From the NCBI GenBank assembly GCA_946059285.1, contig CAMGMW010000086.1, positions 1 through 5,721 of the forward strand: DNA of 5,721 nucleotides, read 5' to 3'. The stretch is from an uncultured Clostridia bacterium. Lineage in GTDB: Bacteria > Bacillota_A > Clostridia > Oscillospirales > Oscillospiraceae. Positions 1-5,195 of this stretch are shown piece after piece. Each line of letters begins with the position of its first letter. Positions within the stretch are counted from its first letter, which is position 1. The position numbers and the translations under genes were made by a program. Below the pieces are notes generated by a model. It did no database searches, was not told the origin of the DNA, and saw only the letters and a list, made by a program, of their open reading frames with translations.

Positions 1-821
1 TTCAGAATGATTTCTGCCAATTCGTAGTCAGCGTAAATAGGTGTCGGCAGCGCCCGCCCCGTTACACGCAGCTTATCTGCCATAGCGGCGCCGGTATTTT
101 CATCCTCAAATGGTCCATGATTGCCATTATAGATGCGATAAAGAAGCATACCCAACGCATACAAGTCAATGGTCGTGTTCGGCGAAGCGGTAATCTCATA
201 CAGCTCAGGCGCGGAATACGGACCGAGGTATTCTTCGGGAACAGAGGCGTATTGCAGATCCTGCAAGGGGGTCAGTCCCAAATCGCCCAGCTGGAATCTT
301 CCGGAATTGGTAAGGAATACATTTTCCGGCTTCAGATTCTCAAACAGATAGCCGGCTTCGCGACAGGCGGACAACGCCTCACACAGATCCAGACCGAGAT
401 TGACGGCACGCAGGCTCGTCATGGCACTTTCGACCATGACGCGTTGCAGCGGGATCAGACGCGGATAGAGTATGTAGACATCGTAGCCGACGCCGGACTC
501 TTTCGGCTCGACCTGATAGGCACGGGCACCGGCAAAATATCCGGAATCCGCCAGACGGCGACCAGCCTCCAATTCCGCTTTAATGTCCTCTGCCACAGTG
601 CCGTAATATGCGTGGATCGCAGCCTCATCAGGATATGCACCGGAAAGCAGCAGCGCATGGACCTGCCTGTCCGATGCAGGAATGGAAATATGCTTGACAA
701 CGAAACGTTCGCCGGAGTCCACATGACGGAGGGAATAACAAGTGCAGCCATTGTGTCCGGGAATCTCCTCAATGAGCGACATATTGTCCAGCAGTGGGGA
801 GATGAGTTTCAGTTCGGACAT
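1..821 (-). CDS. Protein-kinase-fold protein, predicted pseudokinase (partial, C-terminus missing)
   Basis: The reading frame is open from ATG at 821-819 to the left edge, giving 273 residues with no stop, so the C-terminus lies outside. The start is set by AGGAGG at 830-835, 8 nt upstream. Kinase landmarks appear in order: a weak glycine loop near residues 20-30 (G22, G25), the ATP-anchoring lysine in FVVK (K43), a probable helix-C Glu (E83 or E85), the catalytic loop NLKPEN (162-167), the metal-binding DLG (D180), APE (204-206) and the helix-F segment IDLYALG (218-224). The usual HRD triplet reads FEN (160-162), so the catalytic base Asp is Asn, while K164, N167 and D180 remain. Seen directly: the motifs and the substitution. 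Inferred: ATP binding may persist but phosphotransfer is probably lost or weak. No signal peptide or membrane segment is visible in this part. It is transcribed divergently from the zinc-ribbon/Ig-like membrane protein, which suggests shared control. Substrate or partner is unknown. Confidence 0.92.
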   Translation of the reverse strand, partial: MSELKLISPLLDNMSLIEEIPGHNGCTCYSLRHVDSGERFVVKHISIPASDRQVHALLLSGAYPDEAAIHAYYGTVAEDIKAELEAGRRLADSGYFAGARAYQVEPKESGVGYDVYILYPRLIPLQRVMVESAMTSLRAVNLGLDLCEALSACREAGYLFENLKPENVFLTNSGRFQLGDLGLTPLQDLQYASVPEEYLGPYSAPELYEITASPNTTIDLYALGMLLYRIYNGNHGPFEDENTGAAMADKLRVTGRALPTPIYADYELAEIIL

Positions 822-829
822 GGTTTACG

Positions 830-835
830 CCTCCT
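830..835 (-). promoter_or_regulatory. Ribosome binding site of the kinase-fold gene
   Basis: Read on the minus strand this is AGGAGG, 8 nt before the ATG at 821. It is a full-consensus Shine-Dalgarno sequence and fixes the start of the kinase-fold gene. Confidence 0.9.
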
Positions 836-859
836 AAAATAAAAACTCAAATTCTTGCA

Positions 860-887
860 ATTATATACTATGACATTTTTTCAAAAA
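860..887 (-). promoter_or_regulatory. Sigma-A-like promoter for the kinase-fold gene
   Basis: On the minus strand a perfect TATAAT (-10) lies at 860-865. The best -35 is the weak TTTTTG at 882-887 with a 16-nt spacer. Transcription would start near 853, giving a leader of roughly 30 nt. The poor -35 overlaps the 17-bp palindrome at 874-890, so this promoter may depend on a bound protein or be blocked by one. Confidence 0.6.
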
Positions 888-890
888 ATG
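874..890. repeat. Perfect 17-bp palindrome between divergent promoters (candidate operator)
   Basis: CATTTTTT, one central C, then AAAAAATG: 8-bp perfect arms. It overlaps the -35 of the leftward promoter and ends 11 nt before the -35 of the rightward promoter. As DNA it could be a regulator site serving both genes. As RNA it would be a weak AT hairpin. The T and A runs also fit simple AT-rich promoter DNA, so the operator role is inference. Confidence 0.45.
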
Positions 891-901
891 CAACAAGATT
901 A

Positions 902-930
902 TTGTCTTATTTGAAAGAAAATGTTATGAT
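902..930 (+). promoter_or_regulatory. Sigma-A-like promoter for the zinc-ribbon/Ig-like gene
   Basis: TTGTCT at 902-907 (4 of 6 to TTGACA), a 17-nt spacer, and TATGAT at 925-930 (5 of 6 to TATAAT). Expected start near 937, leaving a leader of about 59 nt before the first ATG at 996. Spacing and placement are as expected for a housekeeping promoter. Confidence 0.75.
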
Positions 931-970
931 GTCAAAGGCGGGGGACACCTGTTTTTCCCGTAAAAAGCGA

Positions 971-999
971 AAGGAGATATAAGCATACCTGATTTATGC
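971..999 (+). promoter_or_regulatory. Unusually placed ribosome binding site with a hairpin over the first ATG
   Basis: AAGGAG at 971-976 is the only good Shine-Dalgarno here, yet the first in-frame ATG (996) is 19 nt downstream of it, far beyond the usual 5-10 nt. An in-frame stop at 990-992 rules out an earlier start. GCATA (983-987) can pair with TATGC (995-999), a 5-bp stem with a 7-nt loop that encloses the first ATG. Two further in-frame ATGs follow at 1008 and 1011, without their own Shine-Dalgarno. Which start is used is unresolved. Confidence 0.5.
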
Positions 1000-2138
1000 G
1001 AAAAGCTATGATGGATAAAATCGTATGTGATTATTGCGGCACGATTTACGATGCAGAAAAAGCACAGTGTCCGCTGTGCGGGAATAAATCACGGGAGGCG
1101 GGAGTGCGCAAATCGGCGCAGTCGGAGCGCAAGGCGGCACCTGTGAAGAAAGAACTGAAAAAGAAGGGAAGGACATCACGGGAAATCCCGCGAAAGCTTC
1201 TGATTGCTTCTATTGTATTTTTGTCGCTTGCGGTATTGGTCGTTGTGTATTTTGTGGGTGATATGCTGGGATTTTGGCCTGGCCTTGAGGATGTGCTGAA
1301 TGCAACCATGCGGGTGGAGGAGCTGGAGCGTCCTGACGAAAGCTCCTGCACTTATCTGGATATCCTGCCGGAGGAGATCACATTTACCGAAGTGGGGCAG
1401 ATCCAGAAGCTGCGGGTGATTATGAACGAAGGCTGCACGGAGACATTGACATTCATTACCTCCAACGCCGAGGTTGCGATGGTATCGGAGGAGGCCAAGT
1501 ACACCTCGGAGGAGGATATGTCCGCCATAACGGCAGAGGTCACAGCAGTCGGCGCAGGACAGGCTAATATTACTGTGAGCTGCGGCAGTAAAAGTGTGGT
1601 CTGTCCGGTCACCTGCAATTTCTCGACGGAACCTTCTTCGGAAGCAACAGAGCCGTCACAGCCGGCGCTGAAGCTGAGTCAGGAGGATATCACACTGCAG
1701 CTCCCGCGGGAGACGGCAGTGATCAGCATTGAAAACCTTCCGGAGGATGCGGTTGTCGTTTGGAGCAGCTCTGACGAAACAGTGGCGACGGTCGATGAGG
1801 ACGGAAAGATTGTCGGTATCGGCAGCGGCACTGCCACAATCACTGCGCAGGTGGGGGAGGAAACGCTGGAAATGACGGTCCGCTGTGACTTCGAAAACAC
1901 AGCGGAAAGCAACAACCATTTGACGCATACGGACGTTACCATCAGCGTCGGTGAGAGCTTCAATCTCCGACTGATCGACGCGAATGGGGAACGAATTGAC
2001 GACGCGACATATTCCAGCAACAATACGAGTGTTTGCTCCGTCAGCGGCGTGCGGGTGACAGGGGAGTCTTCCGGGATGACGAAGGTCATTGTTTCCTATG
2101 GCGGACAAAGCTACACCTGTATTGTCCGTGTGAAGTAA
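996..2138 (+). CDS. Membrane protein: zinc ribbon, one TM helix, three Ig-like (BIG2-type) domains
   Basis: A 380-residue protein whose true start may be 996, 1008 or 1011. An N-terminal zinc ribbon has two CxxC knuckles (C11/C14 and C25/C28). A basic Lys/Arg-rich linker follows (about 38-67), then one hydrophobic helix (about 68-87). The rest reads as three Ig-like repeats: about 124-209, 226-299 and 309-380. The second is clearest, with a WSSSDETVATVDEDGKIVG core (256-274) followed by GSGTATITA, the classic BIG2 pattern. A Thr/Ser/Pro-rich linker joins repeats 1 and 2. The positive linker before the helix predicts zinc ribbon inside and Ig-like domains outside. Eight cysteines lie in the predicted outer part (118, 147, 196, 203, 207, 297, 347, 375), enough for disulfides. 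BIG2 domains are known in surface adhesion and cell-wall proteins; the ligand here is unknown. No LPXTG anchor is present. The gene is divergent from the kinase-fold gene, hinting at a functional pair. Confidence 0.9.
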   Translation: MRKAMMDKIVCDYCGTIYDAEKAQCPLCGNKSREAGVRKSAQSERKAAPVKKELKKKGRTSREIPRKLLIASIVFLSLAVLVVVYFVGDMLGFWPGLEDVLNATMRVEELERPDESSCTYLDILPEEITFTEVGQIQKLRVIMNEGCTETLTFITSNAEVAMVSEEAKYTSEEDMSAITAEVTAVGAGQANITVSCGSKSVVCPVTCNFSTEPSSEATEPSQPALKLSQEDITLQLPRETAVISIENLPEDAVVVWSSSDETVATVDEDGKIVGIGSGTATITAQVGEETLEMTVRCDFENTAESNNHLTHTDVTISVGESFNLRLIDANGERIDDATYSSNNTSVCSVSGVRVTGESSGMTKVIVSYGGQSYTCIVRVK

Positions 2139-2180
2139 ACAAGCAGAGGCTGATGCGACGCGTCAGCCTCTGCTTGTTGT
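2139..2180 (+). terminator. Long hairpin terminator after the Ig-like gene
   Basis: A perfect 15-bp stem (2139-2153 with 2163-2177) starts directly after the TAA stop. Its 9-nt loop can pair a little further. The tail is TTGTTGT rather than a clean T run, so it may terminate imperfectly or mainly protect the mRNA 3' end. Confidence 0.65.
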
Positions 2181-2241
2181 AGAAAGAAAACCGCCGGCAC
2201 GGCGCAACTATCAAGAAAAAGTAAAAAAAGCATAGTCTTAG

Positions 2242-2276
2242 AAGCCCAGTTCGCTCTTCTACTGAACTGGGCTTTT
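2242..2276 (+). terminator. Second rho-independent terminator
   Basis: An 11-bp stem (2242-2252 with 2264-2274) with an 11-nt loop and a GC-rich core (GCCCAG/CTGGGC) runs into TTTT at 2273-2276. It is a more conventional terminator than the hairpin 65 nt upstream and probably acts as back-up for transcripts from module 1. Confidence 0.7.
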
Positions 2277-2452
2277 ATAGCCGGGCGCGGTCACTGGATG
2301 CTCGTTATGAAGTAATATCCATACTTGTTTAACAACTTCGGGACATCCTTTGCAGTTGCCAGACCGAAGGCAAGGAACACCCATCATCACGGACGCATAG
2401 ATGCGTTGCTTTCATTTATCCGCAACAGAAAATGAAAAACCACCAGAACATA
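2277..2452. other. Intergenic stretch without a convincing gene
   Basis: Part of the 383-bp gene-poor gap at 2139-2521. It holds two small inverted repeats: ACGCAT/ATGCGT at 2393-2406 (2-nt centre) and TTTCATTT/AAATGAAA at 2410-2437 (12-nt spacer). The second lies 15 bp upstream of the tetR -35 element. A 42-codon minus-strand open frame (2387-2259) overlaps the terminator and has no Shine-Dalgarno; it is discussed as a finding, not called as a gene. No RNA gene was recognised. Confidence 0.5.
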
Positions 2453-2481
2453 TTGACAACCGACCGTTCGGCAGGTATAAT
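2453..2481 (+). promoter_or_regulatory. Perfect-consensus promoter of the tetR-led operon
   Basis: TTGACA (2453-2458), exactly 17 nt, then TATAAT (2476-2481): full match to the housekeeping sigma consensus. Expected start near 2488, giving a leader of about 34 nt. Such a strong promoter would need repression, and the dyad inside the spacer provides a site for it. Confidence 0.92.
2459..2476. promoter_or_regulatory. Candidate TetR-type operator inside the promoter spacer
   Basis: The 18-bp ACCGACCGTTCGGCAGGT fills the -35/-10 spacer. Read as two 8-bp halves around a central TT, the left half is ACCGACCG and the right half matches its complement CGGTCGGT at 6 of 8 positions. A shifted reading gives CCGA/TCGG arms (2460-2471). 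The position would block RNA polymerase directly. Autorepression by the adjacent TetR protein is the expected arrangement for this family; binding itself is inferred. Confidence 0.7.
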
Positions 2482-2506
2482 GAATATATGATATTTGCGA
2501 GTCTGT

Positions 2507-2513
2507 AAAGGAG
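2507..2513 (+). promoter_or_regulatory. Ribosome binding site that fixes the tetR start
   Basis: AAAGGAG, 8 nt before ATG at 2522. The frame is also open from a TTG at 2495, but that codon lies upstream of this Shine-Dalgarno and has none of its own, so 2522 is the start. Confidence 0.9.
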
Positions 2514-2521
2514 TGTGTTCT

Positions 2522-3145
2522 ATGGAAAAAGGAAATACAAAGCAGGAGATTCTTGAAGCGTCGTTGGAGCTGTTTTCGGTACAGGGCTTTGAGGCTACCT
2601 CTATCTCCCAGATCGCAGGCACTGTCGGTATTCGGAAGGCATCGCTTTACAGCCATTTCGAGAGCAAACAGGCGATTCTGGACGCAATTGTGAAAGATGT
2701 TTTAGAACAGTATGGGGCACATTCCATCTTTGCAAGGACGGCTTGGGAGGACCCTGTCGATACAGAGAACAAGCAGCCGCTGACGCCCGATGCAGCAGCG
2801 GAAATGATTCAGGGACAGATCCGTTATATCCTCCATGATCCACATATTAGTAGGGCGCGAAAAATGCTGGTGATGGAGCAGTTCCAAAACCCCGAGCTTG
2901 CAAAGCTGCAGACCAAGCAGAATTATACTGATGTGATGCATTACTTCACCGGGCTTATGAAATACCTGATCCGGAACGGTTTTCTGGTTGAAGATGACCC
3001 AGAGATCATGGCAGCCCAGCTTTGTCTGCCCATTTCCACATGGATCAACCTCTGCGACAGGGAACCGGCTCGGGAGACGGAGGTCATGGAGCTGGTGGAC
3101 CGACACGTTCATCAGTTTTTCAGGCTCTATCGGTCGGAGACATGA
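2522..3145 (+). CDS. TetR/AcrR-family transcriptional repressor
   Basis: 207 residues, typical of the family. The N-terminal three-helix DNA-binding domain is clear at about residues 6-52: KQEILEASLELF, then the helix-turn-helix with TSISQIAGTVGIRKASLYSHF and the following SKQAIL. The C-terminal part (about 60-207) is the variable ligand-binding and dimer region and matches no specific subfamily I can name. Family knowledge: these dimers bind a palindrome and release it on ligand binding. The perfect promoter and 18-bp dyad immediately upstream support autorepression. The downstream genes follow on the same strand after a 107-nt gap with no good terminator, so they are probably part of the regulon. 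The inducer is unknown; export ATPase and flavin reductase genes downstream suggest a small toxic or redox-active molecule (inference). Confidence 0.93.
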   Translation: MEKGNTKQEILEASLELFSVQGFEATSISQIAGTVGIRKASLYSHFESKQAILDAIVKDVLEQYGAHSIFARTAWEDPVDTENKQPLTPDAAAEMIQGQIRYILHDPHISRARKMLVMEQFQNPELAKLQTKQNYTDVMHYFTGLMKYLIRNGFLVEDDPEIMAAQLCLPISTWINLCDREPARETEVMELVDRHVHQFFRLYRSET

Positions 3146-3159
3146 TGATAAATGCAATG

Positions 3160-3223
3160 CCTTGTGGATATGGATCAAGGAGAATGGCACGGACAGCGTC
3201 AAGCAGTATACTTTTCCACAAGG
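3160..3223. repeat. 9-bp inverted repeat with DnaA-box-like 9-mers
   Basis: CCTTGTGGA (3160-3168) and TCCACAAGG (3215-3223) are perfect 9-bp arms 46 nt apart. A second CAAGG at 3176-3180 could compete for the left arm. The repeat contains TTTTCCACA at 3212-3220, which fits the DnaA-box pattern TTWTNCACA, and ATATCCACA on the minus strand at 3163-3171 (8 of 9 to TTATCCACA). It lies between tetR and the peptidase gene and leaves the peptidase Shine-Dalgarno (from 3238) free. Function unknown. Confidence 0.5.
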
Positions 3224-3252
3224 TAAAATAACGAATAAAAAGGAGAAAGCAA

Positions 3253-4260
3253 ATGAAAATTAATATTCATCAAGAAACCGTCGCCCCCATGATCGCCTGG
3301 CTGAAGGCGGCCAGAGAGCAGGGGGTGCGGGATGAAAAAGCCCTACGGCAGATCCTGTCCATGCCGGACTACGGTGTGGAGTTTCAGCGCTACGCAGAGC
3401 CGAGTCTGCCGGTGTGCGGTATCGGTTTTGAGGAAGCCGTGGACTTTTTTCTCCATTTTGACGAAAAGGACTTTGAAAATCCCAGGCTGGGCTACAAAAA
3501 AGAAAACTTTCTGGCGTTCTACAACGATCTGGACAACCACCTGCAAAAGATGGAAATGCTTCGCAGCATCACGCCGGAGGATCTGCAACTGGTGGAGCGG
3601 CTGCTGGAAAACGGTCTGCCGGATTCCCTGGTGGCAGAAATGGACCATTTCACAGTGCTTCTGACCGTGTCCATCGGTAATTCCATGGGTTGGCCCTATG
3701 GCGAATACATTCATTTTGATGTTGCCAATCTGGATTCCCTAGGAGACAAGGAGACCTTCCTCCATGTTCTGACCCACGAGATTCATCACATCATGTTCTC
3801 CCGGCTGGTTCCGGAGGAAATGTCCCCACAGCAGTATTTTTTCGTGAATTTTGCCTTTGAGGGTCTGGCGGTACATTTCTGCAACAACGCGGCGACTCCT
3901 GGCAAGCCCTCCAAATACCCAGGACCTATGCTGGGGATGGACGAGCCCGGCTGGCAGTTTTACCGGGAGCAGCATGCGCAGCTGATGCAAAAGGTTCTGA
4001 CGGACGGAGAAAAAGCAAAGAACCTGACTATGGAGCAGGTGGCGGCGCTGGTAAGCGGGTATGAGCAGTTTACCTTTACCTCCCTGAAAACCGGAGAAAC
4101 CCGGACGGTGCGCCAATACCCCACCTACTATGCAGGCTGCTGCCTCTGGGGTAGCATCGACCTGGCCCTGGGCAAGGAGCGGCTATTTGCCGTGCTGGCA
4201 AGCTATGACGGCTTCCTGGATGCATGGAAAGAAGCGGAGCGGGTCTTGCAGTCTGCGTAA
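3253..4260 (+). CDS. HExxH zinc metallopeptidase-like protein (gluzincin type)
   Basis: 335 residues. AAAGGAG at 3239-3245 is 7 nt before the ATG. The zinc motif HEIHH is at residues 175-179 (THEIHHIMF): H175 and H179 would bind zinc and E176 would activate water. A second acidic motif, FEGLAVHF, begins 23 residues later; its E203 is the probable third ligand, the gluzincin arrangement. The N-terminal half (about 1-140) is mostly helical and charged and not recognised. There is no signal peptide or transmembrane helix, so the protein is predicted cytosolic. It resembles uncharacterised putative Zn-dependent peptidase families (DUF5700/DUF2268 style); assignment to one needs a profile search. 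Substrate unknown. It follows tetR and is 13 nt from the next gene, so co-regulation is likely. It could instead be a non-proteolytic metal-binding protein, but all the expected catalytic residues are present. Confidence 0.88.
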   Translation: MKINIHQETVAPMIAWLKAAREQGVRDEKALRQILSMPDYGVEFQRYAEPSLPVCGIGFEEAVDFFLHFDEKDFENPRLGYKKENFLAFYNDLDNHLQKMEMLRSITPEDLQLVERLLENGLPDSLVAEMDHFTVLLTVSIGNSMGWPYGEYIHFDVANLDSLGDKETFLHVLTHEIHHIMFSRLVPEEMSPQQYFFVNFAFEGLAVHFCNNAATPGKPSKYPGPMLGMDEPGWQFYREQHAQLMQKVLTDGEKAKNLTMEQVAALVSGYEQFTFTSLKTGETRTVRQYPTYYAGCCLWGSIDLALGKERLFAVLASYDGFLDAWKEAERVLQSA

Positions 4261-4273
4261 GACAAGGAAGCTT

Positions 4274-4453
4274 ATGGAAAATGTGCAACAAGTAACCTGT
4301 CCATGCAGGCGCGTAGACTGTCCCAGGCACGGTGACTGTACGGCTTGCAGAGAACACCATCACGAATCCGGCAGCAAACCGCTGACCTGTTGCGAAAAGC
4401 TGGAGCGGAAAGCACGGCGCAAGGCTGAAAGACAAACGGGAAAAATGAAATAA
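4274..4453 (+). CDS. Small Cys-rich protein (putative metal-binding or redox)
   Basis: 59 residues. The start is ATG 4274 with AAGGAAG at 4264-4270; an upstream in-frame ATG at 4130 lies inside the peptidase gene and has no Shine-Dalgarno. The N-terminal half is dense in cysteine: C9, C11, C16, C22, C25, then a C39-C40 pair. The core CPRHGDCTACREHHH (16-30) packs four histidines next to cysteines, which suggests metal coordination or a thiol switch. The C-terminal tail (41-59) is highly basic (Lys/Arg). I recall similar short CP(R/K)HG-type proteins in Firmicutes but know of no assigned function. It sits 13 nt after the peptidase gene and 21 nt before the flavoprotein gene, so it is inside the operon. 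No signal peptide. Possible roles, all inference: electron carrier to the flavoprotein, metal sensor, or nucleic-acid-binding accessory. Confidence 0.8.
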   Translation: MENVQQVTCPCRRVDCPRHGDCTACREHHHESGSKPLTCCEKLERKARRKAERQTGKMK

Positions 4454-4474
4454 TTTAAAGAGAGGTTTGCAACG

Positions 4475-5194
4475 ATGAAAACTGTCATCATTCACGGACA
4501 GAGTCATCAGGGAAACACCTGCATGGTGGCAAGAGAGCTTGCGGATAAGGTGGGTGGGGAGATTCGGGAGTTTTTCCTGCCGCGGGATTTCAACAAGTCC
4601 TGCCTTGGCTGTTATACCTGTTTCAAAACAGATGTATCCAACTGCCCACATTACAAAGAACTGGAGCCGCTGGTGACGGCGATTCTGGATTCTGATCTTC
4701 TGATCCTGGAAAGCCCTGTATATGTGTACCACGCCACAGGTTCGATGATGAGCTTTCTGGATCACTTTGGGACCTGGTGGGTGGTTCACCGACCTTTGCC
4801 GGAAATGAGCGAAAAGCAGGCGGTCGCCATAGCAACTGCTGCCGGCGGTGGAATGAAAAGTACCGTGCAGGATATGGCCGACAGCCTTGAAATGTGGGGA
4901 ATCAGCAAGGTATATAAGCTGGGCTTTGGGGTGCAGGCGCTGAAGCCTGATGAGATTCCCAACAGAATTCTGCGGAAAATCCACAAAAAGACAGACCGGC
5001 TTGCGCACCGGATCCAGAAAAATGCGGACAAGCACGGCTGTAACGGTCGGGCGAAAAAGTGGTTCTATTTGATGCGCTTTGCCCACAAGCATTTTCCGCC
5101 CATGGAGCCGGATTATGGTTATTGGGAGAAGAACGGCTGGCACGAGAAAAACCGACCGTGGAAGCAAAGAAAAAAGCAACTCGGAGGAGATTAA
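4475..5194 (+). CDS. Flavodoxin-fold NAD(P)H-dependent oxidoreductase (FMN reductase type)
   Basis: 239 residues, start supported by AGAGG at 4461-4465, 9 nt upstream. The N-terminal strand plus phosphate loop MKTVIIHGQSHQGNT (1-15) and the ESPVYVYHATGSMMSFLDH segment (79-97) are the FMN-binding elements of the NADPH-dependent FMN reductase / flavodoxin-like family. A cysteine cluster C43-x2-C46-x2-C49 with C57 follows the second strand, as in iron-sulfur or redox-thiol members of this family. AAGGGMKS (142-149) is the probable third flavin loop. The C-terminal region (about 165-239) is a long, very basic helical extension rich in Lys, Arg, His and Trp, not part of the core fold. Likely role: two-electron reduction of a quinone, nitro compound or other acceptor in the cytosol. 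The acceptor is unknown. The stop is 1 nt from the next start, so the ABC ATPase is translationally coupled. Confidence 0.9.
   Translation: MKTVIIHGQSHQGNTCMVARELADKVGGEIREFFLPRDFNKSCLGCYTCFKTDVSNCPHYKELEPLVTAILDSDLLILESPVYVYHATGSMMSFLDHFGTWWVVHRPLPEMSEKQAVAIATAAGGGMKSTVQDMADSLEMWGISKVYKLGFGVQALKPDEIPNRILRKIHKKTDRLAHRIQKNADKHGCNGRAKKWFYLMRFAHKHFPPMEPDYGYWEKNGWHEKNRPWKQRKKQLGGD
5183..5189 (+). promoter_or_regulatory. Ribosome binding site inside the flavoprotein 3' end
   Basis: GGAGGAG lies within the last codons of the flavoprotein gene, 6 nt before the ATPase ATG at 5196, while the upstream stop is at 5192-5194. This is a strong site and implies translational coupling of the two genes. Confidence 0.88.
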
Positions 5195-5195
5195 A

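Noticed and set aside
117..842. Long plus-strand open frame opposite the kinase-fold gene
   Set aside because: The minus strand here encodes an ordered set of kinase motifs with a consensus Shine-Dalgarno; the plus frame shows no recognisable domain and is an antisense shadow.
1656..2108. Minus-strand open frame opposite the Ig-like repeats
   Set aside because: Shadow of a clear BIG2-type coding region; no start signal or domain.
2191..2209. CGCCG-GCA-CGGCG hairpin, with a T-rich tail when read on the minus strand
   Set aside because: It would be a minus-strand terminator with only a 5-bp stem, and no minus-strand gene needs one here.
2495..2521. Upstream TTG start for tetR
   Set aside because: It precedes the Shine-Dalgarno at 2507-2513, which is ideally spaced for ATG 2522, and TetR homologs normally begin shortly before the first helix.
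3142..3231. 29-codon open frame overlapping the tetR stop (ATGA)
   Set aside because: A weak GGAG only 2-5 nt from the ATGs and no recognisable peptide; a coupled leader peptide is possible but unsupported.
4130..4273. Longer version of the Cys-rich protein starting inside the peptidase gene
   Set aside because: The extra residues come from out-of-frame peptidase codons and there is no Shine-Dalgarno at 4130; AAGGAAG fits ATG 4274.
4076..5179. 367-codon minus-strand open frame
   Set aside because: It lies opposite the peptidase end, the Cys-rich gene and the flavoprotein, all of which have Shine-Dalgarno sites and family motifs on the plus strand. The minus product has an odd Pro/Leu/His/Arg-rich make-up and no domain.
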